Assembly (NCBI GenBank): GCA_015099395.1 | Contig: AP024096.1 | Span: 6,055,485 to 6,119,484 of the forward strand | DNA: 64,000 nt | From: Ktedonobacteria bacterium brp13 | GTDB taxonomy: Bacteria > Chloroflexota > Ktedonobacteria > Ktedonobacterales > Ktedonobacteraceae | Direction: 5' to 3' | Shown: positions 1-10,986 of the stretch, one piece after another | How the letters are laid out: each line of letters begins with the position of its first letter | Numbering within the stretch: the stretch's first letter is position 1 | Position numbers and translations under genes: made by a program | Notes under the pieces: model-generated | Database searches by the model: none | What the model was told of the DNA's origin: nothing | Seen by the model: the letters and a program-made list of their open reading frames with translations, nothing else

Positions 1-2493
<2,493 letters not shown>

Positions 2494-2511
2494 TAGGGGA
2501 GAGCCTCGTAC

Positions 2512-2548
2512 CCTCACCGCGCTGACCAACCTGTGTCAGCGCGTGAGG
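2512..2548 (+). other. Strong hairpin in the rpoB-rpoC spacer
   Basis: The arm CGCGCTGAC pairs perfectly with GTCAGCGCG, and CCTCA/TGAGG extends the stem past one bulged C to about 14 bp with an 8-nt loop. No T-run follows, so it is not an intrinsic terminator. It may be an RNase processing or stability element between two genes that are normally co-transcribed. Confidence 0.55.
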
Positions 2549-2664
2549 CGTGTGAGGATGCGAAATGGTATAGAAGAACCAAGCATCTTCTCATAATCCC
2601 ATTATGTGTATCCCGAAATGTTTAATTATGGACTATCGCAAGCCCCTATCCCAGGAGAGGTAGC

Positions 2665-5600
2665 ATGCTCGAAGTAAATGATTTTAACGCAATCCGTATC
2701 AGCCTTGCCAGCCCCGAGCAGATTCGTGGTTGGAGTTATGGCGAGGTCACGAAACCGGAGACAATCAACTACCGTACACTGAAGCCTGAAAAAGATGGTC
2801 TATTCTGTGAGCGTATCTTTGGACCGACAAAGGACTGGGAGTGCTACTGTGGTAAGTACAAAAGAGTGCGCTTCAAAGGTATTGTCTGCGACAAATGTGG
2901 CGTTGAAGTAGCGCGTTCAAAGGTTCGCCGTGAGCGTATGGGCCATATTGAACTGGCATCTCCTGTCAGTCATATCTGGTACTTCAAAGGCACACCGAGT
3001 CGTATCGGTCTGTTGCTTGATCTATCGCCACGTAACCTGGAGCGCATCCTCTACTTCGCCCTCTATGTCGTCACCAATATCGACGAAGAGGCCCGCCAGC
3101 GAGAGCTGATGCGGCTGGACGAAGAGCTGGTCGGTCTGGAGCAGAACCTTGACGAGAAGATCGTTGAGCGTATCACCAGCCTGCGAGCTCAGCGTGAGAG
3201 TGCATTGCAGGAGAACAACGAGCACTACGGCGTTGTGGACCGCCAGGAAGTCGAAGCTCGTCGTGAGCACGACCTTGAAGAGGCCCGCAAAGCTGAGAGC
3301 GAGACCCTTGAACTGATCCGCAGTAAGATTGGTGAAGCAGTAGAAGATCCAATCTACTTCACACCGACCGATCAGACTATCGTCAAAGAAGGTGAGACCG
3401 TCTCATCGCGCCACCTGGAAGTGTTGGAGCGTGTCGCCGATACAGCACGTAACGCCATTGCAGAGAACGCTCGCCGTGAGGCAGAGGGCAACGCATCTGA
3501 AGGCCGTCGTGAAGCCGATCGCCTGAACCTGGACTTCCAGAGTCAGATCGACAATGCCCAGAGCCAGATGGAGCGTGAGCGCAACGAGAGCCGACAGCGC
3601 ATCGAACAGCTGCGCCGCGATCTTGAAGGCCTCAAGAAGATGGACCTGCTGCAAGAGAATCGCTATCGCGAGTTGAAAGATAACTTCCTCGACGTCTTTA
3701 GCGCCGGCATGGGAGCAGAGGCCGTTCGCGAACTCATCGCAGGTATCGACCTGGATAAGTTAGCGGGAGACCTGCGTCACGAGATCAACTCAACGGTTGG
3801 ACAGCGCCGCAAGAAAGCGACCAAGCGTCTGAAAGTCACCGAGGCATTCCGCAAATCGCACACATCGCCTGAGTGGATGATCCTCACCGTCTTACCAGTG
3901 CTGCCGCCAGACCTGCGTCCGATGGTTCAGTTGGATGGTGGACGTTTCGCCACCTCCGATCTTAACGATCTTTATCGTCGTGTCATCAACCGTAACAACC
4001 GCCTCAAGCGTCTGTTAGAGTTGGGCGCGCCAGAGATCATCATCCGTAACGAGAAGCGCATGCTGCAAGAGGCCTGTGATGCGCTGATCGACAACGGACG
4101 TCGTGGACGTGCCGTCGCCGGTTCCGGTAACCACAAACTCAAGAGCCTGTCAGACATGCTCAAAGGTAAGCAGGGCCGTTTCCGTCAGAACTTGCTTGGT
4201 AAGCGTGTTGACTACTCCGGTCGTTCAGTCATCGTCGTTGGACCTGAACTGAAATTGAACCAGTGTGGTCTGCCAAAACGTATGGCCCTGGAGCTGTTCA
4301 AGCCATTCGTCATGCGTAAACTTGTTGAGCAGAACTTTGCTCACAACATCAAGAGTGCCAAACGTTTTGTCGAGCGTATCAAGCCAGAGGTCTGGGACGT
4401 ATTGGAAGAGGTCATCAAAGATCATCCGGTCCTGCTGAACCGCGCCCCAACGCTGCACAGACTTGGTATTCAGGCCTTTGAAGCCGTCCTGGTAGAGGGT
4501 AGCGCCATCCAACTGCACCCGCTCGTCTGTTCAGCCTTCAACGCTGACTTCGACGGTGACCAGATGGCCGTGCACGTTCCATTGTCTGACAAGGCACAGG
4601 ACGAAGCCCGCCAGTTCATGATGTCGACTCGTAACCTGCTGTCACCGGCCCACGGTGAGCCATCAATCGGCGCTAGCCAGGACATGGTGTTGGGCTGTTA
4701 CTACCTGACACAGGAACGCCCCAATAAGAAGGGCGAGGGTCGCGTCTTCACAGATGCCGGAGAGGCCTTGCTGGCCTATGATAACGGCGTCATCGATCTG
4801 CAGGCACCGATCAGAGTGCGTCTGGGTGAGATCGACATCTATGATCAGGCACCGCCTGAGAAGGTGACGATGCATTCGAGCAACAAGCTCGTAAAAACCA
4901 CCGTTGGGCGCATCATCTTCAACGAAGTCCTGCCAGAGCGTATCCGTTTCAAGAACTACGCTATGAAGAAAGAGAACTTGAAGCAGGTTATCGGCGAATG
5001 CTTTAAAGAGTACGGGCGTGTCAAAACGACCGACCTTGCCGATGACATCAAGCGCCTCGGCTTCACCTTTGCCACCAAAGCCGGTACCACCGTCGCAATT
5101 AGTGACGTAAAAGTACCAGAAGGCAAAGCCGCAGAGCTGATCAAAGCGGATGCCAAGATTGCCGAACTGCAAGAGCAGTTTCATGACGGTCTGATCACCG
5201 AAAATGAGAGATACTTGCAGACAATCTCGACCTGGAACGAAGCCACCGACAACGTACAGAAGATGGTACGTTCGGTGCTCGATCCATTTGGTTCCATCTA
5301 CACCATCGCAGAGTCTGGTGCGACAAAAGCGAAGTTCCAACAGATTCGTCAGTTGTCAGGTATGCGCGGACTGATGGCAAGTCCATCGGGCCGTATCATC
5401 GACATCCCGATCCGTGGTAACTTCCGTGAAGGACTGAACGTCTCCGAGTACTTCATCAGCACTCACGGAGCCCGTAAAGGCCTCGCAGACACCGCTCTAC
5501 GAACAGCAGAGTCTGGCTACCTGACCCGACGTCTTATCGACGTTGCGCAGGATGCTATCGTCACTGAAGAGGATTGTGGCACAACTGATGGTATAATGAT

Positions 5601-7002
5601 TACGGACTTCGACTCGAAGGATATGGCCCTGGAGAACTCACGTGGTCGTCTACTTGGACGTGTCCTCGCTGAGCCAATTCCAGAGTTGCCACATCTGGAC
5701 GTCAACGAAGAGCTTTCAGATGACGACGTCGACGAGATCGTCGCCGCCAACATCAAAGCTGTTCGCGTTCGCTCCGTACTCAACTGTCTGGCACGACGCG
5801 GTATCTGCCGCAAGTGTTACGGACGAGACCTGGCGGCTAATGCCCTTGCACGCATAGGCGCAGCCGTTGGTATCATCGCCGCCCAATCGATCGGTGAGCC
5901 TGGAACACAGTTAACCATGCGTACCTTCCACACTGGTGGTATCGCCGGTGCGCAAGGAGACATCACCCAGGGTCTGCCGCGTGTAGAAGAGTTGTTCGAA
6001 GCACGTGTCCCGAAAGATAAAGCGGAGATCAGTGAGATCGACGGCATCGTAGAGATTATCAAGGAAGAGGGCAGTAATGCTCGCACTATCCGCATCGTCT
6101 CAACGAACGTCTTCTTCGACGAATATCTCAAGCCGAAGGGCACCGAGATGAAAGTCGTCGTCAACGAACACGATCACGTCCAGAAGGACCAGATCATCGC
6201 CTTGATCTCGGACGAGCGGAGTAGCGAACCAACGCCTATCATGGCTCGTACTGATGGAGAGATCATCTTCAACGAAGATGAAAGCCTCTCGATCCGTTTT
6301 GAAGAGCGTGAAGAGCGATCGTACGCCGTACCAGTCTCGCGTAACATCGTCGTCACCGAAGGCCAGAAGATCCAGGCCGGAACCCCGATCACCTCGGGTC
6401 AGCGAGACCCGCAGGATGTTCTGAGAATTCAGGGACGAGAAGCCGTACAGTTGTATCTCACCAAAGAGGTCCAGCGCGTATACCGCAACACCGGTGTGTA
6501 TATCCATGATAAACACATCGAAGTGATCGTCCGTCAGATGTTGCGCCGCGTAAAGGTCGACGATTCCGGTGATACCGAGATGCTACCGAACGATCTCGTT
6601 GATCGTTTCTTGTATGCGGATGCCAACGCGCACGTTCTGGCTGAAGGCGGAGAGCCCGCCACAGCCTCGACCGTATTGCTAGGCGTCACCAAAGCATCCT
6701 TGAATACCGATAGCTTCCTGGCTGCGGCCTCCTTCCAGGAGACCACACGCGTACTAACGGAAGCCGCGATCGAAGCACAGACCGACCATCTGGTAGGTTT
6801 GAAAGAAAACGTCATCATCGGCAAGCTGATCCCGGCCGGATCTGGTATCGCGCAACGGCGTCGAGACCAGCTAGCCAGACAGCAGGCAGCCGCAGCGAGA
6901 GCCGCAGCCGCCGCCCCCGTCGTAGCGGGAGTCCTGGGAGGCATGCCAGTAGGCGCAAGTGCCCCACTTGGCCTCACACTTGACAGTGATGGCAATGAGT
7001 GA
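2665..7002 (+). CDS. rpoC: RNA polymerase beta' subunit with a long coiled-coil insertion
   Basis: The protein is 1445 aa and starts with ATG behind CCAGGAGAGGTAGC. Zinc finger 1 is C60/C62/C75/C78. The catalytic Mg motif NADFDGD is at about 626-632. The second zinc site is C971/C1041/C1048/C1051 (NCLARRGICRKCYG), and the trigger-loop region RTFHTGGIAG follows. The catalytic motif sits about 165 residues later than in E. coli. The extra length is a Glu/Arg/Gln-rich segment at about 140-320 that reads as coiled coil (DEELVGLEQNLDEKIVER, QMERERNESRQRIEQLRR), inserted between the zinc finger and the clamp helices. The C-terminus is Ala-rich (ARQQAAAARAAAAAP). It follows rpoB by 171 nt. Confidence 0.98.
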   Translation: MLEVNDFNAIRISLASPEQIRGWSYGEVTKPETINYRTLKPEKDGLFCERIFGPTKDWECYCGKYKRVRFKGIVCDKCGVEVARSKVRRERMGHIELASPVSHIWYFKGTPSRIGLLLDLSPRNLERILYFALYVVTNIDEEARQRELMRLDEELVGLEQNLDEKIVERITSLRAQRESALQENNEHYGVVDRQEVEARREHDLEEARKAESETLELIRSKIGEAVEDPIYFTPTDQTIVKEGETVSSRHLEVLERVADTARNAIAENARREAEGNASEGRREADRLNLDFQSQIDNAQSQMERERNESRQRIEQLRRDLEGLKKMDLLQENRYRELKDNFLDVFSAGMGAEAVRELIAGIDLDKLAGDLRHEINSTVGQRRKKATKRLKVTEAFRKSHTSPEWMILTVLPVLPPDLRPMVQLDGGRFATSDLNDLYRRVINRNNRLKRLLELGAPEIIIRNEKRMLQEACDALIDNGRRGRAVAGSGNHKLKSLSDMLKGKQGRFRQNLLGKRVDYSGRSVIVVGPELKLNQCGLPKRMALELFKPFVMRKLVEQNFAHNIKSAKRFVERIKPEVWDVLEEVIKDHPVLLNRAPTLHRLGIQAFEAVLVEGSAIQLHPLVCSAFNADFDGDQMAVHVPLSDKAQDEARQFMMSTRNLLSPAHGEPSIGASQDMVLGCYYLTQERPNKKGEGRVFTDAGEALLAYDNGVIDLQAPIRVRLGEIDIYDQAPPEKVTMHSSNKLVKTTVGRIIFNEVLPERIRFKNYAMKKENLKQVIGECFKEYGRVKTTDLADDIKRLGFTFATKAGTTVAISDVKVPEGKAAELIKADAKIAELQEQFHDGLITENERYLQTISTWNEATDNVQKMVRSVLDPFGSIYTIAESGATKAKFQQIRQLSGMRGLMASPSGRIIDIPIRGNFREGLNVSEYFISTHGARKGLADTALRTAESGYLTRRLIDVAQDAIVTEEDCGTTDGIMITDFDSKDMALENSRGRLLGRVLAEPIPELPHLDVNEELSDDDVDEIVAANIKAVRVRSVLNCLARRGICRKCYGRDLAANALARIGAAVGIIAAQSIGEPGTQLTMRTFHTGGIAGAQGDITQGLPRVEELFEARVPKDKAEISEIDGIVEIIKEEGSNARTIRIVSTNVFFDEYLKPKGTEMKVVVNEHDHVQKDQIIALISDERSSEPTPIMARTDGEIIFNEDESLSIRFEEREERSYAVPVSRNIVVTEGQKIQAGTPITSGQRDPQDVLRIQGREAVQLYLTKEVQRVYRNTGVYIHDKHIEVIVRQMLRRVKVDDSGDTEMLPNDLVDRFLYADANAHVLAEGGEPATASTVLLGVTKASLNTDSFLAAASFQETTRVLTEAAIEAQTDHLVGLKENVIIGKLIPAGSGIAQRRRDQLARQQAAAARAAAAAPVVAGVLGGMPVGASAPLGLTLDSDGNE

Positions 7003-7004
7003 TA

Positions 7005-7061
7005 ACATATGCAATCGCATATGTGTGAAGAAGAGGACGCGGATAGCGCATGCTATCCGCG
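7005..7061 (+). other. Two hairpins in the rpoC-rpsL spacer
   Basis: Hairpin 1 (7005-7024) pairs ACATATGC with GCATATGT around AATC. Hairpin 2 (7038-7061) pairs CGCGGATAGC with GCTATCCGCG around a 4-nt loop. Neither is followed by a T-run. They separate the RNA polymerase genes from the ribosomal genes and could be processing sites or partial terminators. Confidence 0.5.
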
Positions 7062-7094
7062 CTGATTTAGAATAAGGACAGGGAGGATTGTTCC

Positions 7095-7538
7095 TTGCCG
7101 ACAATCAATCAATTGGTCCGTAAGGGCCGTTCCAAAAAAGACAAAAAGGTGAAGGCCCCGGCGCTGCTGTACTCATACAATGCGTTGAAGAACAGGACCT
7201 CCCGCCTACGTGGGTCCCCCCAGAAGCGTGGGGTTTGCACCCAGGTACGTACAATGAACCCGAAGAAGCCGAACTCGGCAATGCGTAAGATTGCTCGTGT
7301 AAGACTTTCAAACCAGATGGAAGTAACCGCATACATTCCAGGCGAGGGTCATAACTTACAGGAGCATTCAGTCGTGCTCATCCGTGGCGGTCGTGTAAAA
7401 GACCTGCCAAGCGTACGCTATCATATTGTGCGCGGTACACTCGATAGCGAAGGCGTATCAAAGCGCCGCAAGGGCCGCTCGAAGTATGGAGCCAAACGAC
7501 CGAAACCCGGTCAGGCAGCTGCAACCAAGGGCAAATAA
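7095..7538 (+). CDS. rpsL: 30S ribosomal protein S12
   Basis: S12 (147 aa) sits in the decoding centre and its lysines contact the streptomycin site. The start is TTG behind AGGGAGGATTGTTCC (MPTINQLVRKGR). It has the longer N-terminal loop typical of Gram-positive-like S12 (YNALKNRTSRLRGSPQKRGVC). The accuracy loop TMNPKKPNSAMRK and the loop GGRVKDLPSVRYH are present. The second normally reads DLPGVRYH, so a Ser replaces a near-invariant Gly. A basic tail ends GQAAATKGK. Confidence 0.97.
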   Translation: MPTINQLVRKGRSKKDKKVKAPALLYSYNALKNRTSRLRGSPQKRGVCTQVRTMNPKKPNSAMRKIARVRLSNQMEVTAYIPGEGHNLQEHSVVLIRGGRVKDLPSVRYHIVRGTLDSEGVSKRRKGRSKYGAKRPKPGQAAATKGK

Positions 7539-8050
7539 GACAAGCATCGGTAAATCACACGTCATCGTAAGCGGGTAGGGTTGCTGTGCTGGCAACCGGG
7601 TAGAGTGAAAAAGCCTCCCGCTCTAGCGATGATCGTCGGGTGTTCTCCTATGCTCAGGCACGCGGGCTCACAGCAGTAACATGCGCATCGTATGTTACCA
7701 GGTGAGTCAGAGTGCATGAGTGAAAGTATTTGAGGAAAGGCACCCGCGTGTAGGCGTCCGAAAAGGTTGAGGAAACACAGAAACCTCAAGCTTCATCGAC
7801 GCCTTTTCTGGTGTCCGCTAAGAGACCACTGGTGTACAACAGGGACCTCACTCAGGGATGGGCGCTTGGCATATGGGCATATTGGTAGCATAAAACAGGT
7901 AGTGTCCAAACAAGCTCGTAAGTTGTGAAGATGACTTCCACCAGAACCGAAGAATGCGAAACCAGAGATCAGAAGGTCCATCCCCCCTTGTTTTGGGGAA
8001 GATGAAGAAAAGCAACTAGAGACCCGAAGAACACACTGAGGAGGCATAAG
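7539..8050 (+). other. 512-nt gene-free, hairpin-rich rpsL-rpsG spacer
   Basis: No ORF with a ribosome binding site is visible. Predicted stems are GGTTGC/GCAACC (7579-7597), GTAACAT/ATGTTAC (7676-7698), a nested pair of outer AGGCGTC/GACGCCT (7752-7804) and inner TTGAGG/CCTCAA (7767-7789), and CCCC/GGGG near 7984-7998. Spacers here are usually tens of bases long, so this is probably a structured leader or a regulatory RNA, perhaps for S7 autoregulation. Confidence 0.5.
7866..7894 (+). promoter_or_regulatory. Possible promoter upstream of rpsG
   Basis: TTGGCA (7866-7871) and CATAAA (7889-7894) are separated by 17 nt inside the long rpsL-rpsG spacer. Both boxes deviate from consensus, so this is only a candidate internal promoter for rpsG-fusA. 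Confidence 0.25.
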
Positions 8051-8521
8051 ATGCCAAGACGAAAAAGAGTGGTGCGACGACCGGATGTCCCGGATGCCAA
8101 ATATAAGAACAAAAATGTAGCCCGCTTTATCAACAAAATGATGTATGACGGCAAGCGTAGCCTTTCTGAGCGCATCCTTTATGATGCGTTGGATTCCGTT
8201 GAGAACAAGCTGAAGCGTCCATCAATCGACGTATTCGAGCAGGCACTCAAAAACGCGACCCCAACCATTGAAGTCAAACCACGTCGTGTCGGCGGTTCAA
8301 CCTATCAGGTGCCGATCGATGTACGCCGTGATCGCGGTAATGCACTTGCGATGCGCTGGCTGATCAAAGCTGCCCGCTCGCGCAGTGGTCATTCGATGGC
8401 AGATAAGCTCGCTAGCGAGTTAATGGATGCAGCAGCGGGTCAAGGTGCAACCATTAAGAAACGTGAAGAGACCCACAGGATGGCGGAGTCCAACAAAGCC
8501 TTCGCTCATTATCGCTGGTAA
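8051..8521 (+). CDS. rpsG: 30S ribosomal protein S7
   Basis: S7 (156 aa) nucleates assembly of the 30S head and lines the E-site. The start is ATG behind TGAGGAGGCATAAG (MPRRKRVVRRPDVPDAKY). Family landmarks are FINKMMYDGKRS, VEVKPRRVGGSTYQVP (reading IEVKPRRVGG here), RWLIKAARSR and KREETHRMAESNKAFAHYRW. The length is that of ordinary bacterial S7. It is followed 9 nt later by fusA, so the two are co-translated, while a very long spacer separates it from rpsL. Confidence 0.98.
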   Translation: MPRRKRVVRRPDVPDAKYKNKNVARFINKMMYDGKRSLSERILYDALDSVENKLKRPSIDVFEQALKNATPTIEVKPRRVGGSTYQVPIDVRRDRGNALAMRWLIKAARSRSGHSMADKLASELMDAAAGQGATIKKREETHRMAESNKAFAHYRW

Positions 8522-8530
8522 AAAGGCATC

Positions 8531-10606
8531 ATGGCAAGAGATTATCCATTAGAGAAAACACGAAATATTGGCATCATCGCGCATATTGACGCAGGTAAAA
8601 CGACAACGACCGAGCGCATTCTCTTCTACACGAAGAAGATTCACCGTATTGGTGAAGTGCACGAAGGGGCCGCGACAATGGACTGGATGGTACAGGAGCA
8701 GGAGCGTGGTATCACCATTACCTCAGCTGCTACTACCTGTTTCTGGATGGACCATCGCATCAATATTATTGATACCCCTGGTCACGTTGACTTTACTGCC
8801 GAGGTAGAGCGTGCTCTGCGTGTCCTGGATGGCGGCGTCGTTGTCTTCGACGGTGTGGCGGGTGTAGAGCCACAGTCCGAGACTGTATGGCGTCAGGCGA
8901 ACAAATATAACGTTCCACGTATCTGTTTTGTCAATAAGCTGGACCGTACCGGTGCTGATTTCTGGCGTTGTGTCGACATGATCGTCGAACGCCTGGGAGC
9001 CAATCCGTTGCCGATTCAGATGCCGATTGGTAGCGAGTCTGAATTCAAAGGGTATATCGACCTGTTTGAAGAGAAGGCCATCATCTATACAGATGATCTG
9101 GGTACTACTTCAGAGCATGTCGCTATTCCCGCAGAGATGCAGGCTGATTACGAACAGCACCGCGCGCTAATGATCGAGCGTATCGCTGAGTCGGATGAAG
9201 AGCTCACCACGAGGTATCTGGAAGGCGAAGAGATCAGCAAAGAAGAGTTGACCGTTGCTTTGCGTAAAGCCACCATTGCTGGTACCATCGTACCTGTACT
9301 GTGTGGTAGCTCGCTGAAAAACAAAGGCGTGCAGGCCATGCTCGACGCTGTCATCGCATTTCTGCCTTCTCCTCTGGATATCCCAGCGCCAACCGGTATC
9401 GATCCTGACACTGAAGAAGAGATTGGTCGCGAAGTAAGCGACGAGGCTCCATTCAGTGCTCTGGTCTTTAAGATCGTCTCTGATCCATTTGTTGGTCGCC
9501 TCTCGTATCTACGTGTCTACTCTGGCGTTATGGCCAAGGGTGCCTCGATAGATAACACAACGAAGGGCAAGACAGAGCGTATCGGTCGTCTACTGCGTAT
9601 GCATGCGAACCACCGCGAAGATATCGACGAGATTCGCGCCGGTGACATCTGCGCCGCTGTTGGTCTGCGTAATACCTTTACTGGTGACACGCTTGCCGAC
9701 GCCGAGAAGCCGATCATCCTGGAGTCGATCCAGTTCCCGGAGCCGGTCATCCATCAGGCTGTTGAGCCAAAGACCCGTGCCGACCAGGAAAAGATGGGTG
9801 TCGCCCTGAACAAACTGGCTGAAGAGGATCCGACCTTCCGCGTCCATTCGGACGAAGATAGTGGTCAGACGATCATCTCTGGTATGGGTGAGTTGCACCT
9901 TGAGGTCCTGATCGATCGCATGTTCCGCGAATTTAAAGTCGAAGCGAACGTTGGTCGCCCGCAGGTATCGTACCGTGAGACCATTACGAAACAGGCTCAG
10001 GCGCAAGGTCTACACAAGCGTCAGACCGGTGGTCATGGTCAGTATGGTGATGTCTGGCTGCGTGTCGAGCCAAACGAAGGCAAAGGCATCGAGTTCGTCA
10101 ATGCCATCGTTGGTGGTACTGTACCGAAAGAATACATCAAGCCAACAGAGAACGGCGTACGTGAGACCCTCAATAACGGTATTATCGCCGGCTTTGAGAT
10201 GATCGACGTCAAAGTCACTCTGTATGATGGATCTTTCCACGATGTAGACTCAAGTGAAATGGCCTTTAAAACCGCCGGTTCGATCGGTATCAAAAATGCC
10301 GTCAACAAGGCAGCCCCCATCTTGCTAGAGCCAATGATGAAAGTTGAAGTAACCACCTCTGACGAATTCTACGGAGACGTTATTGGTGACCTCAACCGCC
10401 GCCGTGGTATTATCCAGGGCATGGATTCACGTGGGACGATGAGTGTGGTAAGGGGTCACGTTCCTCTGTCTGAGATGTTTGGTTATGTGAACGACCTGCG
10501 TTCAATGACCAGCGGACGTGCGAGCTATACCATGGAGTTCTCGCACTACGATCCGGTCCCCAGAGCTCTGGCCGATGAGATCATTACCAAGCGTAATGCT
10601 CGTTAG
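8531..10606 (+). CDS. fusA: Elongation factor G
   Basis: EF-G (691 aa) is the translocase GTPase that moves tRNA and mRNA after peptide bond formation. The P-loop is AHIDAGKTTTTER (about residues 16-28), switch I includes RGITITSAAT, G3 is DTPGHVDF, and G4 is NKLDRTGAD. Domain IV has the HKRQTGGHGQYGDV loop, and the C-terminal domain has RGIIQGMDSRG and PLSEMFGYVNDLRS. The start is ATG just after AAAAAGGCATC, 9 nt from the rpsG stop. The length matches the canonical family. Confidence 0.98.
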   Translation: MARDYPLEKTRNIGIIAHIDAGKTTTTERILFYTKKIHRIGEVHEGAATMDWMVQEQERGITITSAATTCFWMDHRINIIDTPGHVDFTAEVERALRVLDGGVVVFDGVAGVEPQSETVWRQANKYNVPRICFVNKLDRTGADFWRCVDMIVERLGANPLPIQMPIGSESEFKGYIDLFEEKAIIYTDDLGTTSEHVAIPAEMQADYEQHRALMIERIAESDEELTTRYLEGEEISKEELTVALRKATIAGTIVPVLCGSSLKNKGVQAMLDAVIAFLPSPLDIPAPTGIDPDTEEEIGREVSDEAPFSALVFKIVSDPFVGRLSYLRVYSGVMAKGASIDNTTKGKTERIGRLLRMHANHREDIDEIRAGDICAAVGLRNTFTGDTLADAEKPIILESIQFPEPVIHQAVEPKTRADQEKMGVALNKLAEEDPTFRVHSDEDSGQTIISGMGELHLEVLIDRMFREFKVEANVGRPQVSYRETITKQAQAQGLHKRQTGGHGQYGDVWLRVEPNEGKGIEFVNAIVGGTVPKEYIKPTENGVRETLNNGIIAGFEMIDVKVTLYDGSFHDVDSSEMAFKTAGSIGIKNAVNKAAPILLEPMMKVEVTTSDEFYGDVIGDLNRRRGIIQGMDSRGTMSVVRGHVPLSEMFGYVNDLRSMTSGRASYTMEFSHYDPVPRALADEIITKRNAR

Positions 10607-10633
10607 CCGAGAAAAAGCAGACGCGACGAACAC

Positions 10634-10658
10634 GGAGGTATCCGTTCTGGATACCTCC
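10634..10658 (+). terminator. Hairpin after fusA, possible end of the str operon
   Basis: GGAGGTATCC pairs perfectly with GGATACCTCC over 10 bp with a 5-nt loop. The downstream bases AACGTTTGTC contain no real T-run, so termination may be partial or Rho-dependent. Confidence 0.45.
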
Positions 10659-10783
10659 AACGTTTGTCACTACGATAGGGAAGTACAGCGAGAAGAACTC
10701 GCGCAGTCCTCCTGATCAAAGCAGTTTTTGTGAATGTGCGAAAATTGCGACCCTTTGGTAAGTTATTTGCATTGCGATAGGTG

Positions 10784-10789
10784 TATAAT
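10784..10789 (+). promoter_or_regulatory. Candidate tuf promoter (-10 box)
   Basis: A perfect TATAAT lies about 195 nt upstream of tuf. No good -35 is found at 16-18 nt (AGTTAT at 17 nt is weak). The hairpin at 10799-10815 begins where transcripts would start. A dedicated tuf promoter is plausible because EF-Tu is needed in excess over ribosomal proteins. Confidence 0.45.
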
Positions 10790-10986
10790 GGCTAAGCAGC
10801 ACGTCAATGACGTGCATTTCCGCATGCTATCACCCATCCATATGTAATGGAAGACTAGCCACACTATACAGATTTGTAGTACTCTACTAACTCGGTGCCG
10901 AATTCAGGGAACAGGCCTACCGAGTATGGATCTTCAAAGATGTGTCCTGCTGTGCGCAGGATAACGATGAATAAAGAGGGAAAGAC

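Larger units (their letters stand above)
10607..10986 (+). other. 380-nt fusA-tuf spacer holding a hairpin, a promoter and the tuf leader
   Basis: After the fusA-end hairpin and the -10 box (separate entries), the tuf leader shows four features. These are a hairpin 10799-10815 (GCACGTC/GACGTGC) just after the expected transcription start, CTCGGT/ACCGAG (10891-10924), TCCTGC/GCAGGA (10945-10961), and the RBS AAAGAGGGAAAGAC. No coding region is visible. Confidence 0.5.

Noticed and set aside
4663..5340. 225-aa open frame on the - strand inside rpoC
   Set aside because: It has no binding site, has shadow-like composition and lies antisense to the conserved catalytic half of rpoC.
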